Position numbers and translations under genes: made by a program | Notes under the pieces: model-generated | The model's input: only the letters and a program-made list of their open reading frames with translations | The model's database searches: none | What the model was told of the DNA's origin: nothing | Part shown: in pieces, positions 18,173-26,080 of the stretch | How the letters are laid out: each line of letters opens with the position of its first letter | Numbering within the stretch: the first letter of the stretch is position 1 | Assembly (NCBI GenBank): GCA_015067895.1 | Contig: SVLP01000005.1 | Span: 41,059 to 105,058, forward strand | DNA length: 64,000 nucleotides | From: Oscillospiraceae bacterium | GTDB lineage: Bacteria; Bacillota_A; Clostridia; Oscillospirales; Oscillospiraceae | Direction: 5' to 3'

Positions 18173-18619
18173 CTATGGCCCATCACCGGAAAAGAGAACC
18201 AAAGCCGCTCGGATCGCCCGCCCGCCGTCCAGGAAAGGCAGCGGCAGCAGATTGAACACCGTCTGCACCAGCCCTGCCGCTGCCAGCTCCGGGAATGCCC
18301 TCCAGGCCAGGATCGTCACCGCGCCCAGCCCCGGCCCGGCCAGAGCACACACCAGCTCCCGGCCCGGCTCCATGGGCTCCGTCATGATCCTGGCTCCGCA
18401 GGCATGCAGCTCGATCTGCCGGACCCGCCCGCCGGTGAGCCAAATGGCGGCCAGATGCCCCAGCTCATGCACCGCCGCCGCCAGCACCACCCCCGCCAGA
18501 AACCGCAGCGGGAACAGCAGCACCATCAGCCCCAGCACCAACCAGAACCCGCCGCGTACCTCAATGCCCCCGGATCGCCGCGCCCACATACCGCGCAAAT
18601 GCCTCATACCACCCCTCAC
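18173..18619 (-). CDS. Small M50 (site-2 protease/SpoIVFB-like) metalloprotease
   Basis: Up to 148 aa from a GTG at 18619; ATG at 18607 or 18589 are alternatives because the first part overlaps an upstream 51-aa gene. Zinc motif HELGH (His51, Glu52, His55 by the long start) sits in a membrane segment, and the third ligand region LLPLPFLDGGRAIR corresponds to NPxPxxDGG of site-2 proteases. SpoIVFB activates pro-sigma-K in the mother cell by intramembrane cleavage, but this protein is about half that length and its substrate is unknown. Confidence 0.85.
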   Translation of the reverse strand: MRGGMRHLRGMWARRSGGIEVRGGFWLVLGLMVLLFPLRFLAGVVLAAAVHELGHLAAIWLTGGRVRQIELHACGARIMTEPMEPGRELVCALAGPGLGAVTILAWRAFPELAAAGLVQTVFNLLPLPFLDGGRAIRAALVLFSGDGP

Positions 18620-18716
18620 TCCCCATCAGTGCCAGCCCCGCCGCCAGCGGCAGCAGCGCCCAGTACCACCGCTTCCGCCGGGTTTTTCCATAGGATATCC
18701 GATACCCCATCTCCAT
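18561..18716 (-). CDS. 51-aa putative membrane peptide overlapping the M50 protease gene
   Basis: Reads MEMGYRISYGKTRRKRWYWA, then one hydrophobic helix and an amphipathic tail ending AAIRGH. The ATG at 18716 is preceded by GGGAGGG, and the stop at 18561-18563 lies about 58 nt inside the longest form of the downstream protease ORF in another frame. The basic-then-hydrophobic layout suggests an inner-membrane peptide. The tight overlap suggests co-translation with the protease. It is short and unrecognised, so support is moderate. Confidence 0.5.
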   Translation of the reverse strand: MEMGYRISYGKTRRKRWYWALLPLAAGLALMGSEGWYEAFARYVGAAIRGH

Positions 18717-18765
18717 CCCTCCCGTATATGCTACGCGGCGGAGAAGAATTCATGCCGGAATGCCC

Positions 18766-18794
18766 TTGACAACGGCGGCAGAATTCATTATAAT
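18766..18794 (+). promoter_or_regulatory. Consensus promoter of tRNA-Pro(CGG)
   Basis: TTGACA (18766-18771), 17 nt, TATAAT (18789-18794), 11 nt before the tRNA. Confidence 0.85.
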
Positions 18795-18805
18795 AGACAG
18801 GCTAT

Positions 18806-18882
18806 CGGGGTGTGGCGAAGCTTGGTATCGCGCATGGTTCGGGTCCATGAGGCCGCGGGTTCGAATCCCGCCACTCCGACCA
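18806..18882 (+). tRNA. tRNA-Pro (anticodon CGG)
   Basis: 77 nt including encoded CCA. Acceptor CGGGGTG pairs with CACTCCG (one G-U), D-arm GGCGAAGCTTGGTATCGC is typical for proline tRNAs, the anticodon stem CATGG/CCATG encloses TTCGGGT, and the T-arm GCGGGTTCGAATCCCGC is perfect. Reads CCG codons. Own promoter and terminator. Confidence 0.95.
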
Positions 18883-18883
18883 G

Positions 18884-18911
18884 AAAAAAGCACGCTTCGG
18901 CGTGCTTTTTT
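18884..18911 (+). terminator. Terminator after tRNA-Pro(CGG)
   Basis: GCACGC-TTCG-GCGTGC stem flanked by A and T runs. Confidence 0.9.
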
Positions 18912-18914
18912 CAA

Positions 18915-19072
18915 TGAAATAAATCCTGGCGGATTTGTGAAATACGCTGACGCGTATGAAGTTGCTGGCGCAATGAAGTACGCTTCGCGTATGAAAGGAT
19001 TTATTTCACTTCATTGCGAAGCAACTTCATGTCCGAAGGACACTTCATATTGCGTAAGCAATACTTCATTTT
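18915..19072 (+). repeat. Nested palindromic repeat array (ACTTCAT-linked hairpins)
   Basis: Short hairpins joined by ACTTCAT/ATGAAGT words: TACGC-TTC-GCGTA, TTGC-GAA-GCAA, TGTCC-GAA-GGACA, ATTGC-GTAA-GCAAT. Longer arms also match: TGAAATAAATCCT (18915-18927) is the exact complement of 18996-19008, GCAATGAAGT (18970-18979) of 19008-19017, and GAAGTTGC (18958-18965) of 19021-19028. It resembles dispersed intergenic repeats of Clostridia and contains no ORF of its own. Confidence 0.75.
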
Positions 19073-19115
19073 TGATATACAGAAATATCTATAAGTGTCT
19101 AAACGCGAAAGAAAA

Positions 19116-19144
19116 AGGGGCTTGCAATACAAGCCTCTTTTTTT
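19116..19144 (+). terminator. Terminator-like hairpin upstream of the sigma factor gene
   Basis: AGGGGCTTG with CAAGCCTCT (one G-T), loop CAATA, run of seven T. No gene upstream needs it except the tRNA transcript, so it may belong to the repeat element. The remaining bases to 19252 show no further feature. Confidence 0.65.
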
Positions 19145-19252
19145 CACCGCCTGTTGCAATTTTCCCCTTTGCGTCGTCTATGTAATTGAACCCAGACTAT
19201 ATTCATCCTCCCGCGCCCCCTTATCGGGCAGACAACAGAGAGAAGGGATCCA

Positions 19253-19792
19253 GTGAAAACCACACGACTCAAACAGATCAGTTCAGACCAGCAGTTCATG
19301 CTGGAGCTTTATGATACCTACAGCGCGTTCCTCTTCCACTGCGCCTGGAAGTATACCAGCTCACAGCCGGACTGCGAGGACATCATCCAGGACACCATGG
19401 TGCGGCTCCTGCGCAACATTTCGACCCTGCGCAGGCTCACGGAGAAGCAGACCTTTACATATTTGAGCCTCACCGTCCGGTCGGTCTACGCCGACCACGC
19501 CAAGTCCCGTGCCGCCCGGGAGATCCCCACGGATGATGAGACCCTCAGCCGTATGCGCACGGGTCAGAGCCACGAGGAGTGGGCCAGTGTCCAGTGGAAC
19601 GTGGAGGTGCTCCGGGAGAATCTGGCCCAGCGGGACTGGCAGCTGCTGGAGCTGAAATACATCACGGGCTGTACCGACGAGGAGATCGCCGCCGAGGTGG
19701 GCTGCACACCGGCCAGCGTCCGCACACTGGTGACCCGTGCCCGCCAGCGGGCGCGGCTGCTGCTGAGCGGCGGGACGAGAAAGGAAGGGTGA
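19253..19792 (+). CDS. ECF-type RNA polymerase sigma factor
   Basis: 179 aa from GTG 19253 (RBS AGAAGGG). Region 2: FLFHCAWKYTSSQPDCEDIIQDTMVRLL, the sigma-70 r2 signature. Region 4: LLELKYITGCTDEEIAAEVGC..SVRTLVTRARQRAR, an HTH for the -35 element. No region 3, so an ECF-type factor. It ends 5 nt before a gene for a single-TM protein, the usual sigma/anti-sigma pairing, so it is probably held inactive until an envelope signal. The target regulon is not evident; autoregulation is likely by analogy. Confidence 0.88.
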   Translation: MKTTRLKQISSDQQFMLELYDTYSAFLFHCAWKYTSSQPDCEDIIQDTMVRLLRNISTLRRLTEKQTFTYLSLTVRSVYADHAKSRAAREIPTDDETLSRMRTGQSHEEWASVQWNVEVLRENLAQRDWQLLELKYITGCTDEEIAAEVGCTPASVRTLVTRARQRARLLLSGGTRKEG

Positions 19793-19797
19793 AGGAC

Positions 19798-20982
19798 ATG
19801 AAAGTGAATCACAAGCTGGAGCTTCTGGATCAGTTCGACGACGCGGCCTTCGCGCTGATGATGGACGAATACGCCGAAGCCGAGGGCGAGCGGCTCCGCA
19901 TGGAATTTGAAGAAGCCACCCGCGCCGGCCTGACCCCGGCCAAGCCCGACTCCCTGGACGAAAAGTGCCGCAAGCAAATCCGCCGGGAATTCGGCAAACA
20001 GCGCAGGCGGGAATATGCCGCCAGAGGAAAGTCCCTGGCTCTGCGGGCTGCGGCCTGTATCCTGGTGGCACTGTGCATTTCTGCAACGCTGATTATGTCG
20101 GTGGAGGCGTTGCGGGTACCATTCTGGCGGTTTTTGACGGAGGAGTATGGGGTTCGTACGGATTTTGATTTTACGAAAATGGATCAGAACAATAGTGATG
20201 CAGAAATCGACTTTGGCAAGTTTGAAAACCCTGTGGAGCTGCTTGCGCCTGAAGGTTATCACTGTGTCCGCAATGAAGTTGAGAACGGTAGAATCGACAC
20301 ACGATTTGAAAATAACGATGGACAGTTTATAGAAGTGACGATGCATTACGACAATACAGAACCACCGAATATGATTGAGGATGAGAGTAGTAAATATATT
20401 AATGTGTTGGGTAAGAAGGCGGAGTATTCGTTATGTTTTATCACCGACGAGGGCTGGTTGGTACAACTAATGGATTGGTATGATACGGAAATCGAAACTC
20501 ATTTTTCCGTTGGAACAAATGGAATGGACGAAGGAGATTTCATACTATTCTGTGAACGAATAGTCGATTGTTATTATGGTGCTTCCATAGATAAACCGGC
20601 AGAAATGCCCGACGCACTGGAAGGTAAACTCCCGGAAACATATGAAAGGATATCTTTTCTTAACATGATGGGATTACCCCATGTGATATACAACAATGGT
20701 GAAATAAATATCTGCCTTAATGTAAATGAAATGGTAGGAGATCTTCAAACGTATGTCCCGGATCCCGCTGTTATCGAACGAACCGTTGCAGGATACGATG
20801 CTACTTTCATGCAAGGCGGCGATGAAATCGGCACGATATGGTATGACATGGAGAGAAAACTCTATTTCTACCTCAATACAATCAATATGCCCGAAGAAGA
20901 CCACCTCGCCCTCTGCGAATACCTTGCCGAATACTACAAAAACGTGACCCTCCCCGCCGTTTCCACGGTGATCTGGGATTGA
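19798..20982 (+). CDS. Putative membrane anti-sigma factor / DUF4367-like sensor
   Basis: 394 aa from ATG 19798 (GAAGGAC just upstream). A cytoplasmic N-terminal part (about 1-80, MKVNHKLELLDQFDDAAFAL and a basic helix), one TM segment (about 82-102, LRAAACILVALCISATLIM) and a large external domain with DUF4367-like features. The layout and position behind an ECF sigma gene suggest a one-pass anti-sigma factor. No zinc HxxxCxxC motif is visible. Base composition drops sharply after about 20120, so the external domain may have a different history from the N-terminus. Confidence 0.75.
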   Translation: MKVNHKLELLDQFDDAAFALMMDEYAEAEGERLRMEFEEATRAGLTPAKPDSLDEKCRKQIRREFGKQRRREYAARGKSLALRAAACILVALCISATLIMSVEALRVPFWRFLTEEYGVRTDFDFTKMDQNNSDAEIDFGKFENPVELLAPEGYHCVRNEVENGRIDTRFENNDGQFIEVTMHYDNTEPPNMIEDESSKYINVLGKKAEYSLCFITDEGWLVQLMDWYDTEIETHFSVGTNGMDEGDFILFCERIVDCYYGASIDKPAEMPDALEGKLPETYERISFLNMMGLPHVIYNNGEINICLNVNEMVGDLQTYVPDPAVIERTVAGYDATFMQGGDEIGTIWYDMERKLYFYLNTINMPEEDHLALCEYLAEYYKNVTLPAVSTVIWD

Positions 20983-21019
20983 GCCGCCCGGCTCTGCGAA
21001 CCAAATGTAGAACAAACGG

Positions 21020-21227
21020 AAAGCCTCCCCTGTTTGGCGTTAGCCAAATGGGGGAGGTGGCCCGCGTCAGCGGGTCGGAGGGGGCCATGTGTTGGTTGCC
21101 CCCTCAGTCGCTGCGCGACAGCCGCCTGCGGGCGGCCCCGTCGCAGCTCTGACAGTCCACTGGACTGTCATTCACTACTGCGACTGCGCTTCGCTTACCC
21201 CCATCCCTTACGGGACAGGGGAGCTTT
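21020..21227. repeat. MITE-like intergenic repeat, copy 1
   Basis: Terminal inverted repeats AAGCCTCCCCTGT and ACAGGGGAGCTTTT bracket about 208 nt containing further hairpins (TTTGGCGTTAGCCAAA, CCCGCGTCAGCGGG). A shorter related copy lies at 52516-52642. No coding content. The family resembles widespread non-coding repeats of gut Clostridia. Confidence 0.75.
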
Positions 21228-21229
21228 TT

Positions 21230-21859
21230 TCATCCCAGATTCACTTCCTGACAGTGCATCGCCAGGGGGCACCCGGCACAGTTCGGCTTCCGGGCGGTGC
21301 AGACCTCGCGGCCAAAGAGGACGATCCGATGGCAGAAATCGTTGCTCTCTTCCGGCGGGAGAATTTCACGGAGCTGCCGCTCCACCTTTTCAGGATCCTT
21401 GCCCTTCGATAGCCCCAGCCGCCCGCAGATGCGGATGCAGTGGGTGTCGCAGACGATGGAACCGGGCTTGCCGTGGATGTCGCCCAGCAGGAGGTTGGCG
21501 GTCTTCCGGCCGATGCCGGGGATCCGCAGAAGCTCCTCCATGGTGTCGGGCACCCTGCCGCCGAAGTCGCGCAGGAGCATTTGACACCCCAGCACGATAT
21601 CCCGTGCCTTGTGCCGGTAAAACCCGCAGGAGCGCACGTAATTCTCCACATCCGTGATGTCCGCCGCCGCCATGTCCTCCAGGGTCGGATAGGCCGCAAA
21701 GAGTGCCGGAGTCACCAGATTCACCCGGGCGTCCGTGCACTGGGCGGAGAGCCGCACGGCGATCATCAGCTCGTAGTCCTTCTGATAGTGCAGGGCACAC
21801 AGGGCATCGGGGTAGCGGTTTTTGAGTATTTCAATAATGGCAGTTACTTTCTCTTTCAT
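21230..21859 (-). CDS. nth: Endonuclease III
   Basis: 209 aa, normal length. Bifunctional DNA glycosylase/AP lyase for oxidised pyrimidines. The HhH motif LRIPGIGRKTANLLL carries the catalytic Lys119; Asp138 lies in VCDTHCIRICGRLG. The 4Fe-4S loop is intact: Cys187, 194, 197, 203 (C-x6-C-x2-C-x5-C). The gene diverges from rarA, another DNA-repair gene, and its 3' end abuts the MITE-like repeat. Confidence 0.97.
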   Translation of the reverse strand: MKEKVTAIIEILKNRYPDALCALHYQKDYELMIAVRLSAQCTDARVNLVTPALFAAYPTLEDMAAADITDVENYVRSCGFYRHKARDIVLGCQMLLRDFGGRVPDTMEELLRIPGIGRKTANLLLGDIHGKPGSIVCDTHCIRICGRLGLSKGKDPEKVERQLREILPPEESNDFCHRIVLFGREVCTARKPNCAGCPLAMHCQEVNLG

Positions 21860-21867
21860 GGAAACAC

Positions 21868-21893
21868 CTCAATTGTAGGGGTCGGCGTCCTCG
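21868..21893. repeat. Short GTCG-type palindromic repeat
   Basis: TGTAGGGGTCGGCGTCC then TCGACGACCC: half of a dispersed palindrome of the TTGTAGGGxxCGxC...GxCGxxCCC kind, comparable to the two hairpins at 54921-54984. Confidence 0.35.
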
Positions 21894-21970
21894 ACGACCC
21901 GTTTGGACGTTTAAGTTGCGGTATTGTTTTTAGAATAGCATAAATCAAAGAAAAATGGAAGTCCGAACTG

Positions 21971-21999
21971 TTGCCAAATCCGCACATTTGTGCTATAAT
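21971..21999 (+). promoter_or_regulatory. Sigma-A promoter of rarA
   Basis: TTGCCA (21971-21976), 17 nt, extended -10 TGCTATAAT (hexamer 21994-21999). Confidence 0.75.
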
Positions 22000-22026
22000 G
22001 TCCAAAAACCACAAGGAGGGCGCATC

Positions 22027-23292
22027 ATGTATCAGCCCCTGGCGGATCTGCTCCGCCCGACCACCCTAGACGAGGTCTTCGGTCAGGATCACATCCTGGC
22101 TCCCGGCGCGGTGCTGCGGCGGCTCATCGATTCGGGAAATGTCCCCAACATGGTCTTCTACGGCCCCAGCGGTACCGGCAAGACCACCGTTGCCAACATC
22201 ATCGCGAAGAAGACCAACCGCAAGCTTTGCAAGCTCAACGCCACCACCGCCTCCACCGCCGACATCAAGGAGATCGTCTCTCAGCTGGATACCTTCCTGG
22301 CTCCCAACGGGATCCTCCTGTACCTGGATGAGATCCAGTCCTTCAACAAAAAGCAGCAGCAAAGCCTGCTGGAGTTCATCGAAAACGGCAAGATCACGCT
22401 CATCGCATCCACCACGGAGAACCCCTATTTCTACGTCTTCAACGCCATCCTCAGCCGCTCCACCATCTTCGAGTTCAAGCAGATCGATGCCCCCGCCGCC
22501 CTGAAGGCGGTGAAGCGGGCCGTTAAGTTCATGGAGGAGCGCACCGGTTTGACGGCAGTTCCCGAAAGTGGGGCTTTGGAGTACATCGCCGGAGCCGTGG
22601 GCGGCGACCTGCGCAAGGCTATCAACGCGGTGGAGGTGCTCTTCTCCGCAGGAATTCCCGAAGGGGATCATCTGCCCCTGACCCTGGCGGACGCGAAAGC
22701 CGTCACCCAGAAAAGTGCCCTCCGGGCCGACCGGGACGGCGACAACTATTACGATCTCCTGTCCGCCCTGCAGAAGTCCATCCGTGGCTCCGATCCCGAC
22801 GCGGCCTGCCACTATCTGGCGCGGCTGCTGGAGGCGGGGCAGATGCAGTCCGCCTGCCGGCGGCTCATGGTGATCGCGGCGGAGGATGTGGGCCTGGCCT
22901 TCCCCCAGATCATCCCCATCGTCAACGCGGCGGTGGATATGGCGCTGAAGCTGGGCATGCCGGAGGCGCGGATCCCCCTGGGCGACGCGGCGATCCTGAT
23001 GGCGACTTCCCCGAAATCCAACTCCGGCCACATCGGCTTCGATGCCGCTTTGGAGGATGTGCGAAAGGGCAGGGGACATGGCTTCCCCCGGCAGCTGCAG
23101 AACGTCCACGCGGACACCTTCACCCAGGAGCGGGAGCAGGGGTACCTCTATCCCCATGATTTCCCCAACCACTGGGTGCGGCAGCAGTACCTGCCCGACG
23201 ACATCAAAAACGCGAAGTATTACGAATACGGCCCCAACAAGCTGGAGCAGGCGGCGAAGGCATACTGGGACATGGTCAAGGGAGGAAAATAA
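22027..23292 (+). CDS. rarA: Replication-associated recombination protein A (MgsA/RarA AAA+ ATPase)
   Basis: 421 aa from ATG 22027 (RBS AAGGAGGG). Clamp-loader-like AAA+ ATPase that acts at stalled forks. Walker A GPSGTGKTT, Walker B LYLDEIQSF, sensor 1 STTENPYF, then the RarA-specific C-terminal segments (AAEDVGLAFPQ, ATSPKSNSGHIGFDAALEDV, LPDDIKNAKYYEYGPNKLEQ). It is followed after 1 nt by a DUF951 gene. Confidence 0.95.
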   Translation: MYQPLADLLRPTTLDEVFGQDHILAPGAVLRRLIDSGNVPNMVFYGPSGTGKTTVANIIAKKTNRKLCKLNATTASTADIKEIVSQLDTFLAPNGILLYLDEIQSFNKKQQQSLLEFIENGKITLIASTTENPYFYVFNAILSRSTIFEFKQIDAPAALKAVKRAVKFMEERTGLTAVPESGALEYIAGAVGGDLRKAINAVEVLFSAGIPEGDHLPLTLADAKAVTQKSALRADRDGDNYYDLLSALQKSIRGSDPDAACHYLARLLEAGQMQSACRRLMVIAAEDVGLAFPQIIPIVNAAVDMALKLGMPEARIPLGDAAILMATSPKSNSGHIGFDAALEDVRKGRGHGFPRQLQNVHADTFTQEREQGYLYPHDFPNHWVRQQYLPDDIKNAKYYEYGPNKLEQAAKAYWDMVKGGK

Positions 23293-23293
23293 C

Positions 23294-23479
23294 ATGGACA
23301 TTCGGGTCGGCGATATCATCACCATGAAAAAGCCCCATCCCTGCGGGGAAAAGCGGTGGCAGTGCCTGCGCACCGGCGCGGATTTTCGGCTGAAATGCAT
23401 GGGCTGCGGCCACGAGGTCATGGTGCAGCGGCACAAGGCCGAGAAGAATATCAAGAATGTGGAGCATACCCAGGAATAA
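23294..23479 (+). CDS. DUF951 small zinc-ribbon-like protein
   Basis: 61 aa: MDIRVGDIITMKKPHPCGEK, then CLRTGADFRLKCMGCGHEVM. The three cysteines in PCG and KCMGCGH and the length match DUF951 proteins, conserved in Firmicutes and without a known biochemical role. It is the second gene of the rarA operon. Confidence 0.9.
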   Translation: MDIRVGDIITMKKPHPCGEKRWQCLRTGADFRLKCMGCGHEVMVQRHKAEKNIKNVEHTQE

Positions 23480-23483
23480 CAGA

Positions 23484-23513
23484 ACCGGCAGCCTTTCGGC
23501 TGCCGGTCGTTTT
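23484..23513 (+). terminator. Terminator after rarA-DUF951
   Basis: ACCGGCAGCC stem with TTTC loop followed by CGTTTT; lies between convergent genes. Confidence 0.85.
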
Positions 23514-23724
23514 ATGTTTCGGGCTTTTGATATTCCAGAATGTCCCCCGGCTGGCAGTCCAGTACCTCGCAGATGGCCTCCAGGGTGGAGAAGCGAATGG
23601 CACTGACCCGGCCGTTTTTCAGCTTGGAGAGGTTGACATTGGCCACGCCGACACGTTCTGACAGCTCGTTCAGCGACATCTTCCGGTCGGCCATGACCCG
23701 GTCAAGGCGCAAAATGATGGGCAT
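23512..23724 (-). CDS. XRE/Cro family small regulator
   Basis: 70 aa, almost entirely one HTH: LNELSERVGVANVNLSKLKNGRVSAIRFSTLEAICEVLDCQPGDILEY. It matches the YozG-type regulators that accompany DUF2975 membrane proteins (yoaS-yozG in Bacillus). It lies 12 nt after the DUF2975 gene in the same operon and probably binds the CAAACGT palindromes at that operon's promoter. Confidence 0.92.
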   Translation of the reverse strand: MPIILRLDRVMADRKMSLNELSERVGVANVNLSKLKNGRVSAIRFSTLEAICEVLDCQPGDILEYQKPET

Positions 23725-23736
23725 TGGCGCACCTCC

Positions 23737-24339
23737 TCACAATGTCTCGTCCGCCAGGGTCTGGAGCTGCTCGCCCTGGCGGAAGACCATGGCGAGGATC
23801 ACAAGCACCGCCGTCACGAAGAACCAGGCGGGGCGGAATTCGGGATGAATGAGAACATTTGTGATGGGGCCGGTGGTCAGAAGCTCGTGAAGGCCGTAGT
23901 GGTTCTCGATCAGGATCACGGAGAAGAGCATGGCGATGTTCTCCATCCAGCCAAGATAAAAGCAGTGCCAGGCCAGCTTCTGGATGTGACCTGCGATGCC
24001 CTGGCGGAAGGGCTGACCCAGCTCGATGGGCAGCAGGATGTGCTTCAGATCCCGGATGCACTGGCAGCTGATGACGGTGATGAGGACTGCGGATACCAGC
24101 TGCACCAGCTTCATGGACACGGCGGCATTGAGGTCGATGCCGAAGCCGTTTGCTGCATCCAGCGTCAGCCAGTCGATGGTCAGACCCATCTTCGCGGACA
24201 GGGCGGCGGGGTCGGTGAAGAGCTTGTACAGAACGGAAACATGGAATCCGGCGGCAAACAGACCCCGGAGGACGAGGAGCCAGAGGGCGGCGTTGAGGAT
24301 CCAGTTGAGGGTTCGGGCAGATTTCTTCAGATCTTTCAT
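23737..24339 (-). CDS. DUF2975 family membrane protein
   Basis: 200 aa from the ATG at 24339, set by the upstream RBS AAGGAGGTG (a longer in-frame start at 24384 has none). Four predicted TM helices: LNAALWLLVLRGLFAAGFHV, LVQLVSAVLITVISCQCI, a third around FYLGWMENIAMLFSVILI, and FFVTAVLVILAMVF. The DUF2975/XRE pair is widespread in Firmicutes; biochemical function unknown. Confidence 0.85.
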   Translation of the reverse strand: MKDLKKSARTLNWILNAALWLLVLRGLFAAGFHVSVLYKLFTDPAALSAKMGLTIDWLTLDAANGFGIDLNAAVSMKLVQLVSAVLITVISCQCIRDLKHILLPIELGQPFRQGIAGHIQKLAWHCFYLGWMENIAMLFSVILIENHYGLHELLTTGPITNVLIHPEFRPAWFFVTAVLVILAMVFRQGEQLQTLADETL

Positions 24340-24369
24340 GGGGAGCACCTCCTTGTTCTTTGTACTTCC

Positions 24370-24398
24370 ATGGTAACAGAGCAAACGACGTTTGTCAA
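24370..24398 (-). promoter_or_regulatory. Promoter of the DUF2975-XRE operon
   Basis: On the minus strand TTGACA, 17 nt, TACCAT. The -35 box lies inside a palindromic operator candidate. Confidence 0.6.
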
Positions 24399-24432
24399 CA
24401 ATAATTTAATGACAAACGTTAAAAACTTAACG
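24382..24432. promoter_or_regulatory. Operator candidate: CAAACGT palindromes
   Basis: ACGTTTGTCA (24388-24397) and TGACAAACGT (24410-24419) are exact inverted repeats 12 nt apart; CAAACG-A-CGTTTG (24382-24394) is a second overlapping palindrome, and CGTTAA/TTAACG follows at about 24417-24432. Overlap with the -35 box fits autorepression by the 23512-23724 XRE protein. Confidence 0.6.
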
Positions 24433-24547
24433 ATAGCATATTCGATAACCGTAGAAACACAATGGAACTTGCGTTCATCCCCGGGGCGGTTGCGACTGCT
24501 TTTTCCCGCCCGGGGTGGTATCCTTTGGGAGCGGAAGGGGGGACGGG

Positions 24548-25294
24548 ATGGTCATCTATCTGGATGCCTTCATGGGGCTGAATTTTCTGGTGGATCTGTG
24601 CCTGCTGCTGGGGGTGAACCGGCTGTCGGGGCATCCGCCGGGGGTCAAACGGGCGGCGGCAGCGGCGGCATTGGGCGGAGGCTATGCGGGGGCCTGTCTG
24701 GTTCCCGGTTTTACGTTCCTGGCGAATGGGCTTTGGCGGACGGTGAGTCTGGGGCTCATGGGCTGGACGGCCTTCGGGGCAGACAGGAGCGGTTGGTCTC
24801 GTTCGGTGCTGTTCGTGCTTCTGAGCATGGCACTGGGCGGTCTGGCGGTCACAATGGAGACCGGCGGCATGGGACTGGCCGTCTGCGCCGGGGGGCTTGC
24901 ACTGCTGTGCCGGATGGGTCTGCGGAGCCGGGGACGGCAGTGCGTGGATGCGGCGGTTACATATCGGGGCAAAACGATCCGCGTTCGCGCCCTCCGGGAC
25001 ACGGGCAACACCCTCCGCGACCCCATCACCGGCGAGACGGTGACGGTGCTGTCGCCCGAAATCGGCATGCGGCTGGGTATCCCGGCGGAGGTTCTCCGGG
25101 ATCCCGCAGGAGCCGTGGTGCCGGGGATCCGGCTGATCCCGGCCCGGACGGTGGGCGGCGGGGGACTGCTGGCGGCGGTGCGGTGTGAACAGGTGACCAT
25201 CGGAGGAAGGGCAGGGGGGACGCTGGTGGCCTTTGCCCGGGAAAATTTCGGAAATGGGGAATATCAGGCGCTGACGGGGGGAAGCTATGGGTAA
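24548..25294 (+). CDS. spoIIGA: Sigma-E processing peptidase SpoIIGA
   Basis: 248 aa from ATG 24548. Five N-terminal TM helices and a C-terminal aspartic protease domain with the catalytic motif [13 protein letters not shown] (Asp151), which dimerises to cleave pro-sigma-E in the mother cell at the septum. Its 3' end overlaps sigE by 8 nt, the canonical spoIIG arrangement. Upstream, TTGCGA (24490) and TATCCT (24519) are 23 nt apart, reminiscent of the long-spacer Spo0A-activated spoIIG promoter, but I see no clear 0A box. Confidence 0.9.
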   Translation: MVIYLDAFMGLNFLVDLCLLLGVNRLSGHPPGVKRAAAAAALGGGYAGACLVPGFTFLANGLWRTVSLGLMGWTAFGADRSGWSRSVLFVLLSMALGGLAVTMETGGMGLAVCAGGLALLCRMGLRSRGRQCVDAAVTYRGKTIRVRALRDTGNTLRDPITGETVTVLSPEIGMRLGIPAEVLRDPAGAVVPGIRLIPARTVGGGGLLAAVRCEQVTIGGRAGGTLVAFARENFGNGEYQALTGGSYG

Positions 25295-25997
25295 GCTCGT
25301 GGATTTTTTCGTGTGGATCGGACTGCTGAATGAAGAGCAAAGCATTTTCTACATCGGCGGCAGTGACGTTCTGCCGCCGCCGCTGAAGGGAGCGGAGGAG
25401 CAGAGGGCACTGGAGGGGCTGGAGAACGGGGAGGAAGACCAGAAGCAGCGGCTCATCGAGCATAACCTGCGTCTGGTGGTCTACATCGCCCGGCGGTTTG
25501 AGAACACCGGCGTCAATCTGGAGGATCTGATCTCCATCGGCACCATCGGTCTCATCAAGGCCATCGGCACCTACCGCCGGGACAAGAACATCCGCCTGGC
25601 CACCTACGCCTCCCGCTGCATCGAAAATGAGATCCTCATGCACATCCGCAAGATCGCGAACCAAAAAACGGAGGTCAGCCTGGAGGAGCCCATCAACATG
25701 GACGGCGAGGGCAACGAGCTGCTCCTTTCCGACATTCTCGGCACCGACGAGGATGTGGTCTTCCGGGGGCTGGAGGAGGATGTGGATCTGTGCTGTCTGC
25801 GCCAGGCTCTGGCGAAGCTGCCGGAGCGGGAGAAGGAGATCGTTGCCATGCGCTACGGTCTGGAGGGAAGGCGGGAGCTGACTCAGAAGGAGGTGGCGCA
25901 GCGCATGGGCATCTCCCAGAGCTATATCTCCCGGATCGAAAAGCGGATCATGCTGCGGCTGCGAAAAGAACTCAACAGGTTAACCGGTTGCGCTTAA
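25287..25997 (+). CDS. sigE: Sporulation sigma factor SigE (pro-sigma-E)
   Basis: 236 aa, normal length. The N-terminus contains the membrane-associated pro-sequence [20 protein letters not shown]; cleavage is expected close to FYIGGSD. Region 2 ([20 protein letters not shown], then [14 protein letters not shown]) and region 4 ([24 protein letters not shown]) are intact. Together with spoIIGA it shows that the organism carries the mother-cell sporulation programme. Confidence 0.97.
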   Translation: MGKLVDFFVWIGLLNEEQSIFYIGGSDVLPPPLKGAEEQRALEGLENGEEDQKQRLIEHNLRLVVYIARRFENTGVNLEDLISIGTIGLIKAIGTYRRDKNIRLATYASRCIENEILMHIRKIANQKTEVSLEEPINMDGEGNELLLSDILGTDEDVVFRGLEEDVDLCCLRQALAKLPEREKEIVAMRYGLEGRRELTQKEVAQRMGISQSYISRIEKRIMLRLRKELNRLTGCA

Positions 25998-26007
25998 AAT
26001 GTGACAC

Positions 26008-26036
26008 TTGCATTTTTCGATTCCGTATGATAAAAT
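26008..26036 (+). promoter_or_regulatory. Promoter of rex
   Basis: TTGCAT (26008-26013), 17 nt, TAAAAT (26031-26036). A direct repeat ATCGATATG (about 26035 and 26051) overlaps and follows the -10 box. No canonical Rex site (TTGTTAAN4TTAACAA) is visible. Confidence 0.55.
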
Positions 26037-26080
26037 CGATATGGAAGTGTATCGATATGTTCGGAGGGAATTGTAAGAAT

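Noticed and set aside
18114..18917. 267-aa plus-strand ORF through the M50 gene and tRNA
   Set aside because: Complement of the M50 protease gene that continues through a tRNA gene.
18915..19072. Hairpin array as a CRISPR
   Set aside because: No regular repeat-spacer periodicity and no cas genes; arms differ between units.
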